DNA from: Pedobacter sp. Leaf216
GTDB taxonomy: Bacteria; Bacteroidota; Bacteroidia; Sphingobacteriales; Sphingobacteriaceae
Assembly: GCF_001421515.1 (NCBI RefSeq)
Contig: NZ_LMKM01000023.1
Coordinates: 471,209-535,208 of the forward strand
Direction of reading: 5' to 3'
DNA length: 64,000 bases
The notes beneath the pieces are model-generated. The model was not told where the DNA came from. It did no database searches and worked only from the letters and a program-made list of their open reading frames with translations. The translations under genes were made by a program, and so were the position numbers. This document shows, piece after piece, positions 25,583 to 34,800 of this stretch (the first letter of the stretch is position 1; each line of letters begins with the position of its first letter).

Positions 25583-27424
25583 TTAGGCTACTAATGGAAT
25601 TTGACGGGCGGTTGATTTATTTTTAATCAGCCATTGCGAAAGCACCAACAATTTCCATATTTGAGGGTACCTGTTCCACTTCCCGCTCATGTGTTCGTTA
25701 ATAATTTCCTGTGTTCTTTTTAAGTGGATGCCAGGAATGTTTTTCAGGTTATCTGCTGATAAATTATCCATTACATAATCTTTAAGCTCATTTCTGAACC
25801 AATTTTGAAACGGCATGGTAAAACCCGCTTTTGGCCTATCAAACAACTGTGCAGGCACCCGATCAAACAATAAATCTTTTAAAATCCGTTTTTGGTTTCC
25901 GCTGGTATATTTAAAGGATGTGGGCAAACTTCTTGCAAATTCCATTACCCGGTAATCCATTAAAGGAGAACGCGATTCCAATGAAAATGCCATTGATGCA
26001 CGGTCTACTTTGGTATTGATATCACCATTTAAATAAGTTTTAATGTCGAAATCAGAAATCCGCTCCAATAACGGTTTGGATGGATTGGTGAGAATATGCA
26101 TCAATGGATTAAACTTTGCTAAATCGGGTTGTTTTACCCATGAGTTTTCCATATTGCCGAACATTTTTACATAGAGTTTTTCTACATCTTCCATCGATAT
26201 GCCCATGGCAATAAGTTTATGGCGGTAGCTTGGCGAGTGATTGATTAAACCTGCCAACGCTTTTCTTACGCCATGTGGGGCATAAAACAGGCTATTTACT
26301 TGTTTAATCCATTTATAACGGTGGTAGCCCAAAAAGGCTTCATCACCGGCATCGCCACTAAGGGCAACGGTAACATGCTGCCTGGTATTTTTGCTGAGCA
26401 GCATGGTTGGTATGGCACTCGAATCTGCAAAAGGTTCATCATAGTAACGGTTGAAGTTTTCAATCAGTTTAATTCCATCATCATAATTGCATTCAATTGT
26501 ATGGTGATCGGTGCCTAAATGTTTGGCTACCTGTGCCGCATAAGCGCTTTCATCAAAACCTTTTTCGTTAAATTTTATAGAGAAAGTTTTAACATGATCG
26601 ATCTCTTTCGTGGCCAGCGCAGCAATAAGCGACGAATCTATCCCGCCTGATAAAAAAACACCAAGCGGCACATCTGCATTCATCCTGATTTTAACAGCAT
26701 CGGTAAGGATCAGTTCCAAAGCCTCTTTTGCTTCATCATAAGTGCCTATAAACTTGTTCTTCCATCCATAATCAAGTGTCCAGTATTCGGTAATTTTAAT
26801 TTTATGGCTGCCCAGGTCGTAAGTAAAATAATTTGCGGCAGGCAGCTGTTTTACTTCCGCAAAAATAGATTGTGGCTCTGGTACATATCCCCAGATTAAA
26901 TATTGGCTAATGGCATCTTCATCAACAGTTAAGCTCCTATCAATGCTAATTTGTGATGGTTGGCTTGCAAATTCAAACGATCCATGGTGATGAGCATAAT
27001 AAAATGGCTTTTTGCCAAAACGATCTCTTGCACCAAAAAGTTCATTTTTTCGGGTATCGTAAATTACAAAAGCGAACATTCCGTTAAAACGGGTAAGGCA
27101 GGCTGCGCCATATTCTAAATAAGCAGCACAAATTACTTCGGTGTCAGAACTGGTGCTAAACTGGTAGTTTTTACGTTCTAATTCTCTTCTGATATCTTTG
27201 TAATTGTATATTTCTCCGTTAAAAACAATATGAAGATGCAAATAGGAAAACGGCTGGTTTGAGCGGGCATCAAGATCGATAATTGCCAGGCGGTTATGCG
27301 CAAAAACAACTTGATCGTAGCGTTGAACCCCTGTATAATCGGGACCGCGAAAACTGATCCTTGCCATTTTCTGGCGGATTGTTCCGTCTGAGTAAGGTAT
27401 AGTTGTGCCGTATATTCCACACAT
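25583..27424 (-). CDS. asnB: Asparagine synthase (glutamine-hydrolysing) family protein of the EPS cluster
   Basis: The 613-residue enzyme starts MCGIYGTTIPYS, leaving Cys2 as the glutaminase nucleophile. RGPDYTG, IVFNGEIYNY and SDTEVICAAY follow. The synthetase half has the PP-loop LGVFLSGGIDSSLIAAL (about residues 245-261), ALSGDAGDEAFLGYHRY and KVDRASMAFSLESRSPLMDYRVMEFA. It transfers ammonia from glutamine to a carboxylate through an acyl-AMP. AsnB homologues inside polysaccharide clusters are thought to amidate uronic acids rather than make free asparagine. The cluster makes uronates, so that is plausible here (inference). Confidence 0.93.
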   Translation of the reverse strand: MCGIYGTTIPYSDGTIRQKMARISFRGPDYTGVQRYDQVVFAHNRLAIIDLDARSNQPFSYLHLHIVFNGEIYNYKDIRRELERKNYQFSTSSDTEVICAAYLEYGAACLTRFNGMFAFVIYDTRKNELFGARDRFGKKPFYYAHHHGSFEFASQPSQISIDRSLTVDEDAISQYLIWGYVPEPQSIFAEVKQLPAANYFTYDLGSHKIKITEYWTLDYGWKNKFIGTYDEAKEALELILTDAVKIRMNADVPLGVFLSGGIDSSLIAALATKEIDHVKTFSIKFNEKGFDESAYAAQVAKHLGTDHHTIECNYDDGIKLIENFNRYYDEPFADSSAIPTMLLSKNTRQHVTVALSGDAGDEAFLGYHRYKWIKQVNSLFYAPHGVRKALAGLINHSPSYRHKLIAMGISMEDVEKLYVKMFGNMENSWVKQPDLAKFNPLMHILTNPSKPLLERISDFDIKTYLNGDINTKVDRASMAFSLESRSPLMDYRVMEFARSLPTSFKYTSGNQKRILKDLLFDRVPAQLFDRPKAGFTMPFQNWFRNELKDYVMDNLSADNLKNIPGIHLKRTQEIINEHMSGKWNRYPQIWKLLVLSQWLIKNKSTARQIPLVA

Positions 27425-27444
27425 AACAATAAAAATTAAGATGG

Positions 27445-28545
27445 TTAACTGATTAATTCTTCATATGCTGCACTGATTTTATCGAGTGCGCATTTTTGGT
27501 AAACATTTTCTCTTATTTTAGAAGGTTTCCAGTGATCTTTTGTGCAGGCCTGGATAATTTTTGCCCTAAACCTGGCTAAATCGCCTTGTTCAATAACATA
27601 ACCGTTAAAACCATCTAAAATTAACCCCGGTATGCCGCTCACTTTAAAGGTTACCACAGGCAGGCCAACGGTAAGGGCTTCTAAAACAACATTAGGAAAT
27701 CCTTCAGTGTATGAACTTAGCACCATTAAATCATGCTGTACCATTACTTCGTGAATGTTTTTAATTTCTCCTATTATTTTAAGCCGATGATCGAGTTTCA
27801 AATCGCGAATTTTAGCGGCAATCTTCTCTTTAAGTACTCCGGTGCCTACAAAATCGAGGTGGTAATTTTCGGGCAAACCAGCCATAATATCAACCAATCT
27901 TTCCAGGCCTTTTTCGAGGGCAAAACGCGCCACTACCAACAATTTATAAATCTTATCGGGTGTTTTAAATTCCTTTAATTTACTGGTCGGCAAAACCGGG
28001 TTGGCAATTACTTTAATGAGCTGCTGGTTAACGCGATAGGTATTTACCAGCGATTGTTTCATTTCGTTTGATTGACAAACAATCTGTTTATAGCCCCGGT
28101 AACTTGCACTGGCAAAAAGTTCATAAAACCTTGATTTAAAGCCTTCATATAGCCTTTGTTCGTGCGGAATGTTAGATGCACGGGCAATAAGCATCGGGAT
28201 TTTTAAAAACCTGCCAACAAGCGAAACCAGAATGTTTATATGATCCGTAGTTGAAAAAACAGCATGCGGAGATTCGTTTTTCAATACATTGTAAAGGGCA
28301 AAAAACGACTTTGAAGCTTTTCTGGTTTTTAAATCAATAAAACGTACTCCTGGTAAATCCATCGAGAAACAGTTTACCGTAGAATCAAGGATGATGATGG
28401 TTACATCAAAACGGTTTTTATTAAAGCCTTGTGCCAAATTCCAGAATACCCTTTCCGATCCGCCAGAGGTGAGTGAGCTAAGCACAAAAAAGACTTTCTT
28501 TTTATGCTTAACATCTTCGCTAATAATATTTTGTAACGCGTACAT
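27445..28545 (-). CDS. Glycosyltransferase family 4
   Basis: This 366-residue GT-B enzyme has the acceptor-side glycine loop VLSSLTSGGSERVFWNLAQGF (about residues 20-40). Its C-terminal donor domain has LLVVARFALEKGLERLVDIM, LKIIGEIKNIHEVMVQHDLMVLSSYTEGFPNVVLEAL (EGFPNVVLE motif) and GLPVVTFKVSGIPGLI. It is tightly packed between asnB (20 bp) and the initiating sugar-transferase gene (6 bp). It probably adds an early sugar of the repeat unit. Confidence 0.93.
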   Translation of the reverse strand: MYALQNIISEDVKHKKKVFFVLSSLTSGGSERVFWNLAQGFNKNRFDVTIIILDSTVNCFSMDLPGVRFIDLKTRKASKSFFALYNVLKNESPHAVFSTTDHINILVSLVGRFLKIPMLIARASNIPHEQRLYEGFKSRFYELFASASYRGYKQIVCQSNEMKQSLVNTYRVNQQLIKVIANPVLPTSKLKEFKTPDKIYKLLVVARFALEKGLERLVDIMAGLPENYHLDFVGTGVLKEKIAAKIRDLKLDHRLKIIGEIKNIHEVMVQHDLMVLSSYTEGFPNVVLEALTVGLPVVTFKVSGIPGLILDGFNGYVIEQGDLARFRAKIIQACTKDHWKPSKIRENVYQKCALDKISAAYEELIS

Positions 28546-28551
28546 ACTATT

Positions 28552-29154
28552 TTAGTTGATCACAATTTTATTAATCGTTAGCCAGATAATTTTAAAATCA
28601 GTTAGAATATCGTGTTCGTTGATGTACCGCATATTCTGTTTAATTTTTGCTGGTATAATCCTTTCGATGTAATACGTTTCTGGATCTTCGGCATGTTTAA
28701 GGAGTTCGTTTTCATTGCAAAATTCTACTGAAGCCCAATCGGTAATGCCCGGTTTTACAGATAATACGTAACGTTGTTCTTCATTATAGAGGTTAACATA
28801 TTTCCGTACTTCAGGCCTTGGCCCCACAAAACTCATCTGCCCTTTTAAAACATTCATAAGTTGTGGCAGCTCATCCAGTTTATACTTGCGCAACCAGTAG
28901 CCAATGCGTGTAATGCGGCTATCCCGGTTTCCAATAGTTAACAGGCTATCGCTGCGCTGTGTTACATACATGGTTCTGAATTTCACCAAATGAAAATCTT
29001 TCATGTTTCTGCCAACCCTGATCTGTTTAAAAATCACCGGTCCTTTTGAATCGAGTTTAATTAAAATTGCAATCAGAATTAAAAGCGGACTGAACAAAAG
29101 CAAACAGAAGATTGCAAATACCACGTCGAATATTCTTTTCTTGTTTATTTTCAT
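28552..29154 (-). CDS. Initiating undecaprenyl-phosphate phosphosugar transferase (PglC-like, short form)
   Basis: This 200-residue monotopic enzyme is the catalytic-domain-only type. It has an N-terminal re-entrant hydrophobic helix (FDVVFAIFCLLLFSPLLILIAILIKLDSKGPVIF), then KQIRVGRNMKDFHLVKFRTM, RKYKLDELPQLMNVLKGQMSFVGPRPEV (the DELPQ..N and GPRP motifs with catalytic Asp-Glu in the loop) and PGITDWASV. It transfers a phosphosugar from UDP-sugar to undecaprenyl phosphate and starts repeat-unit assembly. Its size matches PglC, which uses a bacillosamine-type sugar. Its ATG overlaps the DegT stop by 4 bp, which supports an amino-sugar donor (inference). Confidence 0.95.
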   Translation of the reverse strand: MKINKKRIFDVVFAIFCLLLFSPLLILIAILIKLDSKGPVIFKQIRVGRNMKDFHLVKFRTMYVTQRSDSLLTIGNRDSRITRIGYWLRKYKLDELPQLMNVLKGQMSFVGPRPEVRKYVNLYNEEQRYVLSVKPGITDWASVEFCNENELLKHAEDPETYYIERIIPAKIKQNMRYINEHDILTDFKIIWLTINKIVIN

Positions 29155-30425
29155 GATGCTACTGCCATTTGTTTGTGTTTAGAAAATCCATCTTCATCTA
29201 GTGCTAAATGGCTATTTAACTGAATTTGCACACAACTGATTACCGAAGTAATGATAAATTCTACTTCTGATGCTGTTAACTGCGGATAAATGGGTAAGGA
29301 GATTTCGCAGGCATAATTTTGGTAGGCCATTGGATAATCTTCAATTTTATAACCTAAATTTTTAAAGAGTGTAAGCATTGGCATCGGGATAAAATGAACA
29401 TTGCTCGCTATACCTAAAGAAGCCAGATCGTCGATTACCTGATCGCGCTGTTCTTCCTTTAAACCGCTCACCCGTAAGGGGAAAAGGTGGTAACAGGATT
29501 CGCGTTGGGTACTTACTAAAGGCGGAGCAATAAACCAATCTTCATTTTCAAAGCCATCACAATATTGCTGTGCAATTTTTTTCCGTTGCGGCAAAAGTTC
29601 CTGGTTATATTTCCTGATCTGCGCCAAGCCAATTGCGGCGCAAATATCTGGCATATTGATCTTTAAACCCTGAAATAGAATATCGTAACGCCAGCCGGCA
29701 CCTCTCGATTTTGAAAGCGCATCTTTGTTCTGTCCATTAAGCGTATACATTTTTAAATAGCTGTATTCTGCCTGAGGATCAAATGCTGCCGGAAGATTTA
29801 AGCAAATGGCACCACCTTCGGCCGTTGTGATATTTTTAACCGCATGGAAAGAAAATATGGTTACATCACACATTTGTGCAGCAGGCCTATTGTAATACAA
29901 ACTACCAATAGAATGTGCTGCATCCGAAATCAATAAGATTCGTTTAAGCAAAGCTTGTTTATCAGATTTACATTTAAATTTTTTCTTAATGTCGAACCGA
30001 TTAATCAACTCTTTAAGAGCTGCATAATCACAAGGCCAGCCTGCAATATCAACAGCAATTATGGCTTTTGTTTTTGAGGTTATGGCCGCAGCAACCTTTT
30101 CAGGATCGATGTTAAAATCATCCAACACATCTACCATTACAGGCGTTGCACCGCAATGCATAACTGCCAATGCTGTAGCACTATAGGTAAAAGCAGGCAC
30201 AATTACTTCATCGCCAGCTTTAACACCAAACCACTTTAACATCAATATAGCACCCGATGTCCATGAGTTTACACAGATTACCTCATCAGTACCTGTAATT
30301 ACTTTAATTTCCTGCTCAAGGGCTTTAACTTTTGGTCCGGTGGTAATCCATTTATCGTTAAGTGTTTCCAATACCTGATCAATAACCGACTGATCGATAT
30401 AAGGCGGAGAGAATGGGATATTCAT
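29151..30425 (-). CDS. DegT/DnrJ/EryC1/StrS-family sugar aminotransferase (PglE-like context)
   Basis: From the ATG at 30425 the protein is 424 residues (MNIPFSPPYIDQ); a TTG nine bases upstream is less likely. It is a fold-type-I PLP enzyme: CVNSWTSGAILMLKW, DEVIVPAFTYSATALAVMHCGA, ISDAAHSIGS (Asp for the pyridine N) and FSFHAVKNITTAEGGAICL with the Schiff-base Lys in HAVKN. It should aminate a 4-keto-6-deoxy UDP sugar using glutamate. It overlaps the PglC-like gene by 4 bp. Together with the dehydratase at 13071 and the acyltransferase at 42175 it makes a bacillosamine-type pathway plausible. Confidence 0.93.
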   Translation of the reverse strand: MNIPFSPPYIDQSVIDQVLETLNDKWITTGPKVKALEQEIKVITGTDEVICVNSWTSGAILMLKWFGVKAGDEVIVPAFTYSATALAVMHCGATPVMVDVLDDFNIDPEKVAAAITSKTKAIIAVDIAGWPCDYAALKELINRFDIKKKFKCKSDKQALLKRILLISDAAHSIGSLYYNRPAAQMCDVTIFSFHAVKNITTAEGGAICLNLPAAFDPQAEYSYLKMYTLNGQNKDALSKSRGAGWRYDILFQGLKINMPDICAAIGLAQIRKYNQELLPQRKKIAQQYCDGFENEDWFIAPPLVSTQRESCYHLFPLRVSGLKEEQRDQVIDDLASLGIASNVHFIPMPMLTLFKNLGYKIEDYPMAYQNYACEISLPIYPQLTASEVEFIITSVISCVQIQLNSHLALDEDGFSKHKQMAVAS

Positions 30426-30444
30426 ATTCGTCAATTTAATTGTG

Positions 30445-31662
30445 TTAATTATATGTGACCAGAAGTGGGTCTTCCATTTTTATTTTTGAAAGTTGTAAAA
30501 TGGCAAAGTAGAGAAATAAGGTAGGCCCGCTTGTAGCCAGCAACCATTCGTTATGAAAAAACGAGTTAATCGATATGGCTATAAATGAACAACTTAAGCA
30601 AACTAGCAAAGCATTCTTTTTATCTTTGATGTGCAAAAAAGCGTAAAAAATGATCTTGCCAACCTTTCGGTACAATAAAACAAGCAAAATAATGCCCAAT
30701 AGTGGCCCTAAATAGGTAATAAACATTAAATAAGCATTATGAGAGGTAATTACGATAGGTCCTTTTTTGTATACAAAATTATGCTGAACCACATCATTCC
30801 AGGTTTTACCATAAAACAATAAACCAAAAGGATAATCGGTAATGATTTCGATATTTTCACCCATTAAATCACCGCGTTCTTCTTTTCCTTTTGCGTTTTC
30901 TGCACTTTTATTTAGAATATTCTGTTGCTTTTTACCTTCCGATAACTGCTCTATCGAACTTTGGGCTATAAAAAATAGCGCACATAAAGCACCAAAAATT
31001 AAAACTGACTTAGCTTTGTAATAACTTAAAAAAAACAGCCCGGTTACTATTGCAAACGCAACCAGAACCGAACGTTGCATGCCAAAGAAAATCAGGCAGA
31101 GCGACAGCCCAAATAACAACAGGTTAATTAACCAGCTTCTTTTAAATAATATTGCATTAATGACCAAAAAAGGAGTTAAAGCGGCCATTTGATAGCCGAA
31201 TGTAAAAATGGTGGTAGAAATACCTGCCGGTGCCTGTAATACATCTTCTTGCACCAATAGCGACCTGATGGGTGCCATATTATACTGGTGATCGATAAAC
31301 ATAATTATTCCGGAGAGCAATAAAACACCAAAGAAAAACCAAACTGCAATATTCATTCGTTTTAAATCGGTGCCGATAACGTAGTTAAAAAGCAATGCAA
31401 AACAACTTGCAACGATTAAAAGGGCAAAAAAGCCTGTTACATCAGCCTGACCAATCAGGTAAAAAAACAGTGCTGCAATAAAGAAAACAAACAATTCTTT
31501 GCCATAACTGAAAGATTTTTCTTTGGTACGGTAGAAGTAGATTAGCGGCGCCAGGAAAACCATGGGCGCCGGAATTCTAAATACACCCGTCATGAAGATG
31601 TTGAATGTGGTTGCATAAACATACGCGAACAACAAAAGGAGAAACATTATTTTTTTCGTCAT
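30445..31662 (-). CDS. O-antigen polymerase/ligase-like integral membrane protein (Wzy candidate)
   Basis: The ATG at 31662 overlaps the upstream GT stop as ATGA, giving 405 residues (MTKKIMFLLLLFAYVYA); an upstream TTG at 31683 is rejected. About eleven membrane helices are visible, with a large polar segment at about residues 235-285 (SSIEQLSEGKKQQNILNKSA, GDLMGENIEIITDYPFGLLFYGK) that would be the periplasmic loop of Wzy/WaaL proteins. The weak sequence conservation is normal for polymerases. It is the only such protein in a cluster with Wzx and Wzc, so polymerase is the best call. Confidence 0.82.
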   Translation of the reverse strand: MTKKIMFLLLLFAYVYATTFNIFMTGVFRIPAPMVFLAPLIYFYRTKEKSFSYGKELFVFFIAALFFYLIGQADVTGFFALLIVASCFALLFNYVIGTDLKRMNIAVWFFFGVLLLSGIIMFIDHQYNMAPIRSLLVQEDVLQAPAGISTTIFTFGYQMAALTPFLVINAILFKRSWLINLLLFGLSLCLIFFGMQRSVLVAFAIVTGLFFLSYYKAKSVLIFGALCALFFIAQSSIEQLSEGKKQQNILNKSAENAKGKEERGDLMGENIEIITDYPFGLLFYGKTWNDVVQHNFVYKKGPIVITSHNAYLMFITYLGPLLGIILLVLLYRKVGKIIFYAFLHIKDKKNALLVCLSCSFIAISINSFFHNEWLLATSGPTLFLYFAILQLSKIKMEDPLLVTYN

Positions 31663-32753
31663 GACATGATGAGTTGTTCCCAATTGGCAGAAATTCTTTC
31701 GATTGAATTTGTTTCGTTAATTAACTTTGCTTTTTCAGAAATATTTTTTCTTAATAAATTGTTATTAAGAATTTTAGCTATCGCTTCTGAAAGTGCTGCT
31801 ACATCTTCTTTATCAACAAGAAGGCCGTTAATTCCATTGTTAATAATTTCTGAAGGACCAAATTCGCAATCCATTGCAACGCAGGCACAACCCATTCCCA
31901 TTGCTTCTACCAATACATTTGGATAACCTTCATTTCTTGATGAAAGCACAAAAACCTCAGCTTGCGTATAGTAATCCTGGAGGTTGGATTTAAAACCAAT
32001 TAATTTCACCCGATCTTCCAACTTTAAGGCAACAATTTGCTGCGCTAAACTGGCTTCTTCAGGCCCCACTCCGGAGATCAATAGATCCACATCCGTATGC
32101 TGTAAACGGGAATAGGCATCAATTAATAAATCGAAACCCTTTTGATGATTTAAACGGCCAACTGCGAGTATAAAACGTTTTTGATTTACCATTGCAGCAG
32201 TAGCCTGTTTAAAATTATTGACCGGATTATGAATGGTTTTAAAGTTTTTAAGGGTTTTGAACAGTTTGTTGCGCTTAAACCCTTTGCCCATTTCTCCTGC
32301 AGGCAATACAATTGCTTTCGATTTGCTATAAACCTTGAAAGAAATCCACTGCAATAGTTTGTTGTATTTGTTTATCGTATAGTCAGGGGTAATCCTTTCT
32401 GAAACGAGATAAGGAAGTCGCAAAATAAGGCAGCATAATCCCGCCCAAAGGTTGGCTGATGTCATAAAACAAATGGTACAGGCAGGCTTTTCTCTTTTTA
32501 AAATCGAGATTAACCTATAAAATGTCAACCAGGCATATTTTAACCTATTGTAAAAATTTTGACCGTTTTTCCTGTTTACCAGATTTACAATTTTTACCCC
32601 ACTATCCATCTTATATTTAACTTCAGCTGTATTTAGGCAAATCATCGTAACAGTGTAACCTTTGCTATAAAATTTATTGGCGATGTTACTGATTACCCGC
32701 TCTGCGCCACCCCCTTCTAAACTGTTGATTACGAAGCATAATTTAGTATCCAT
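31659..32753 (-). CDS. Glycosyltransferase family 4
   Basis: This 364-residue GT-B enzyme starts MDTKLCFVINSLEGGGAERVISNIANKF with the GGGAER acceptor loop of GT4 enzymes. The C-terminal domain has FILAVGRLNHQKGFDLLIDAYS, VKLIGFKSNLQDYYTQAEVFVLSSRNEGYPNVLVEAMGMGCA (EGYPNVLVE) and DCEFGPSEII. DCEFGPSEII is a variant typical of GalNAc/Gal-type transferases (weak inference). It overlaps the polymerase gene by 4 bp and lies 6 bp after the GT2 gene. Confidence 0.93.
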   Translation of the reverse strand: MDTKLCFVINSLEGGGAERVISNIANKFYSKGYTVTMICLNTAEVKYKMDSGVKIVNLVNRKNGQNFYNRLKYAWLTFYRLISILKREKPACTICFMTSANLWAGLCCLILRLPYLVSERITPDYTINKYNKLLQWISFKVYSKSKAIVLPAGEMGKGFKRNKLFKTLKNFKTIHNPVNNFKQATAAMVNQKRFILAVGRLNHQKGFDLLIDAYSRLQHTDVDLLISGVGPEEASLAQQIVALKLEDRVKLIGFKSNLQDYYTQAEVFVLSSRNEGYPNVLVEAMGMGCACVAMDCEFGPSEIINNGINGLLVDKEDVAALSEAIAKILNNNLLRKNISEKAKLINETNSIERISANWEQLIMS

Positions 32754-32759
32754 CAGGCG

Positions 32760-33632
32760 TCAGTTTACAATGGTTTTAATGGTTTGGAAAGCGTTTCCAA
32801 TCGTTTTATGTTTCACTTCGAAAAGGAAATATTTTTTGAAATAGAAATACAGTAATTTAACTTTCTGTAACCCGGTATAAGTAAAAATCCTGGCGATAAG
32901 ATAGAAATCACTCAATTGCATTTTCTTTAAAGGTACATATGCAACAGGGCTCCAAATGCCACCACCATGCCTGCGGTAACAGCTCATCACCTCAGGTAGC
33001 ACATAAATCTTTTTTCCGCTAACCCATGTCGAATACAATTTTAAAAATTTGTCGCAGGCATGGCACTTCAAAAACCACTCATTTTTATATAATTCCCTAA
33101 TGGCTTCGGTATTGCGGTATACAATGGTTGCCGTACTTGTTTCTACCTGTTTATTAATCATTAAATCACTAAAGCTATACGTTAACGGAACGGGGTTAAA
33201 GTCCATGTAAAACAGTTCAGTATCATCAAAATTAATTTCGCGTGTATAATGGCAGCACATAATATAATCAGGATTATTTTCTAAAAAATCTACCTGTTTT
33301 TGCAGCTTATTTGGATCTGACCAGTAATCATCACCATCACAAGTGGCCACATATTTACCTTTTGTTGCCAATGCAACCCGGATTACATTTTGCGTGGCAC
33401 CTATATTTTTAGGTGCTTTTAACCTTTTAATTTTACCAGGATGTTTGGCTGCGTAGGCATCAATAATTTCAGTTGTGCCATCAGTAGAGCAATCGTCTCC
33501 GATGATGATTTCGGTATTGAAATTACATTGCTGCATCAAAAAACCATCAAGTGCCTTGGCAATAAATTTACTGTGGTTATAGGTTATGCAAAAAATGCTC
33601 ACCATTATTTCGGTACTGTCTTCTTTCTTCAT
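32760..33632 (-). CDS. Glycosyltransferase family 2
   Basis: The 290-residue enzyme has a GT-A fold: VSIFCITYNHSKFIAKALDGFLMQ at the N-terminus, IIIGDDCSTDGTTEIIDAYA (first metal/nucleotide Asp), and TKGKYVATCDGDDYWSDPNKLQKQVDFLE with the DGDD that holds the DxD metal site (about residues 95-100). A C-terminal helical and hydrophobic segment (KLLYFYFKKYFLFEVKHK) may touch the membrane. It is an inverting transferase by family. The gene lies 10 bp downstream of the aminotransferase gene. Confidence 0.93.
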   Translation of the reverse strand: MKKEDSTEIMVSIFCITYNHSKFIAKALDGFLMQQCNFNTEIIIGDDCSTDGTTEIIDAYAAKHPGKIKRLKAPKNIGATQNVIRVALATKGKYVATCDGDDYWSDPNKLQKQVDFLENNPDYIMCCHYTREINFDDTELFYMDFNPVPLTYSFSDLMINKQVETSTATIVYRNTEAIRELYKNEWFLKCHACDKFLKLYSTWVSGKKIYVLPEVMSCYRRHGGGIWSPVAYVPLKKMQLSDFYLIARIFTYTGLQKVKLLYFYFKKYFLFEVKHKTIGNAFQTIKTIVN

Positions 33633-33642
33633 TGCAGCCTAG

Positions 33643-34800
33643 TTAATTGCCGTTAACCGCTATGCCTAAACTGCCATTAACCAAGATTCCATAGTCGGCC
33701 AGCTTAACAACTTGTTTCTTGCGGTAATTTTGAGTCCTTAAAATAATTCTGACCACAAGATCCTGATCGGAACTTGTTAGGGTATGATACAATGGCAAAC
33801 ACATAATGCGTTTTGAAATTGAATCGCATATTGGCATATTTATTTTATCAATGTAAGGCAGGGCTGATAAAGATGGGTAGAAATACCGCCTGCAATACAC
33901 CTGTACCAACTCCAGCTGCTTCATGCAATCGAGCATAATTTCTTCAGATCTAAAGATTACAGGAAAATAAGCATAATTAAAATCGGTATCTGGTTGAATA
34001 ACCTGAAACTGAGCCTCAATCTTATTCAAACGCATTTCGTAATGCAAACACAGCTCCTTTCGTTTACTAAGGATCTGATCGATGTGCTGCAGGTTGCACA
34101 AGCCCATAGCCGCATGAAATTCGGAGTTTTTGGCATTTGTACCCACTTCCGAAAAGGTATCAACCCCACTATAACCGAAATTGCGCATCAGGGCCATTTT
34201 CTTTAAAATATCGGGGTTTTGCGTAAATACCGCACCACCTTCAATGGTATGAAACAATTTGGTGGCATGGAAACTTGTTGTGCTAACATCGCCATAGGCG
34301 AAAATAGATTTGCCTTTATATTTGGTACCAAAGCAATGTGCAGCATCGTAAATCACTTTTAATCCGTGCTTTTTCGCAATGCGGTCTATCGCCTCAATAT
34401 CGCATGGATTTCCAAACACATGGGTAGCTAGTATTGCGGTGGTATTAGTTGTAATAGCGGCTTCAATTTTATTGGGATCAATATTCAGGGTATCTTCATC
34501 TATATCCACAAAAACTGGTTTGCACCCCTGCCAAACAATGCTGCTGGTTGTAGCCACGAATGAGAATGGTGTAGTAATTACCTCTCCTTTTACTTCTAAA
34601 GCCTGTATGGCCAACTGTAAAGCTATTGTTCCGTTGGTAACATATAACAAATGTGGCAGCTCAAGGTATTGTTGCAACTTTAACTCCAGTTCGTTTACTA
34701 AAGGACCATTGTTAGTGAGCCACTGTCTGGCCCAAATGCTGCTTACGTAGCTTTTAAAATCTGCCTGTTTAGGCAAAAAGGGTTTGGTTACAGGTATCAT
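33643..34800 (-). CDS. DegT/DnrJ/EryC1/StrS-family sugar aminotransferase
   Basis: The 385-residue PLP enzyme has LLYVTNGTIALQLAIQAL (cofactor phosphate), VITTPFSFVATTSSIVWQGCKPVFVDID, VIYDAAHCFGTKYKGKS (Asp) and VSTTSFHATKLFHTIEGGAVF with the Schiff-base Lys in HATK. It resembles aminotransferases for dTDP- or UDP-4-keto sugars (VioA/FdtB-like). It overlaps the flippase gene by 4 bp. It is the second standard DegT enzyme of the cluster, so the polymer probably contains at least two amino sugars (inference). Confidence 0.94.
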   Translation of the reverse strand: MIPVTKPFLPKQADFKSYVSSIWARQWLTNNGPLVNELELKLQQYLELPHLLYVTNGTIALQLAIQALEVKGEVITTPFSFVATTSSIVWQGCKPVFVDIDEDTLNIDPNKIEAAITTNTTAILATHVFGNPCDIEAIDRIAKKHGLKVIYDAAHCFGTKYKGKSIFAYGDVSTTSFHATKLFHTIEGGAVFTQNPDILKKMALMRNFGYSGVDTFSEVGTNAKNSEFHAAMGLCNLQHIDQILSKRKELCLHYEMRLNKIEAQFQVIQPDTDFNYAYFPVIFRSEEIMLDCMKQLELVQVYCRRYFYPSLSALPYIDKINMPICDSISKRIMCLPLYHTLTSSDQDLVVRIILRTQNYRKKQVVKLADYGILVNGSLGIAVNGN

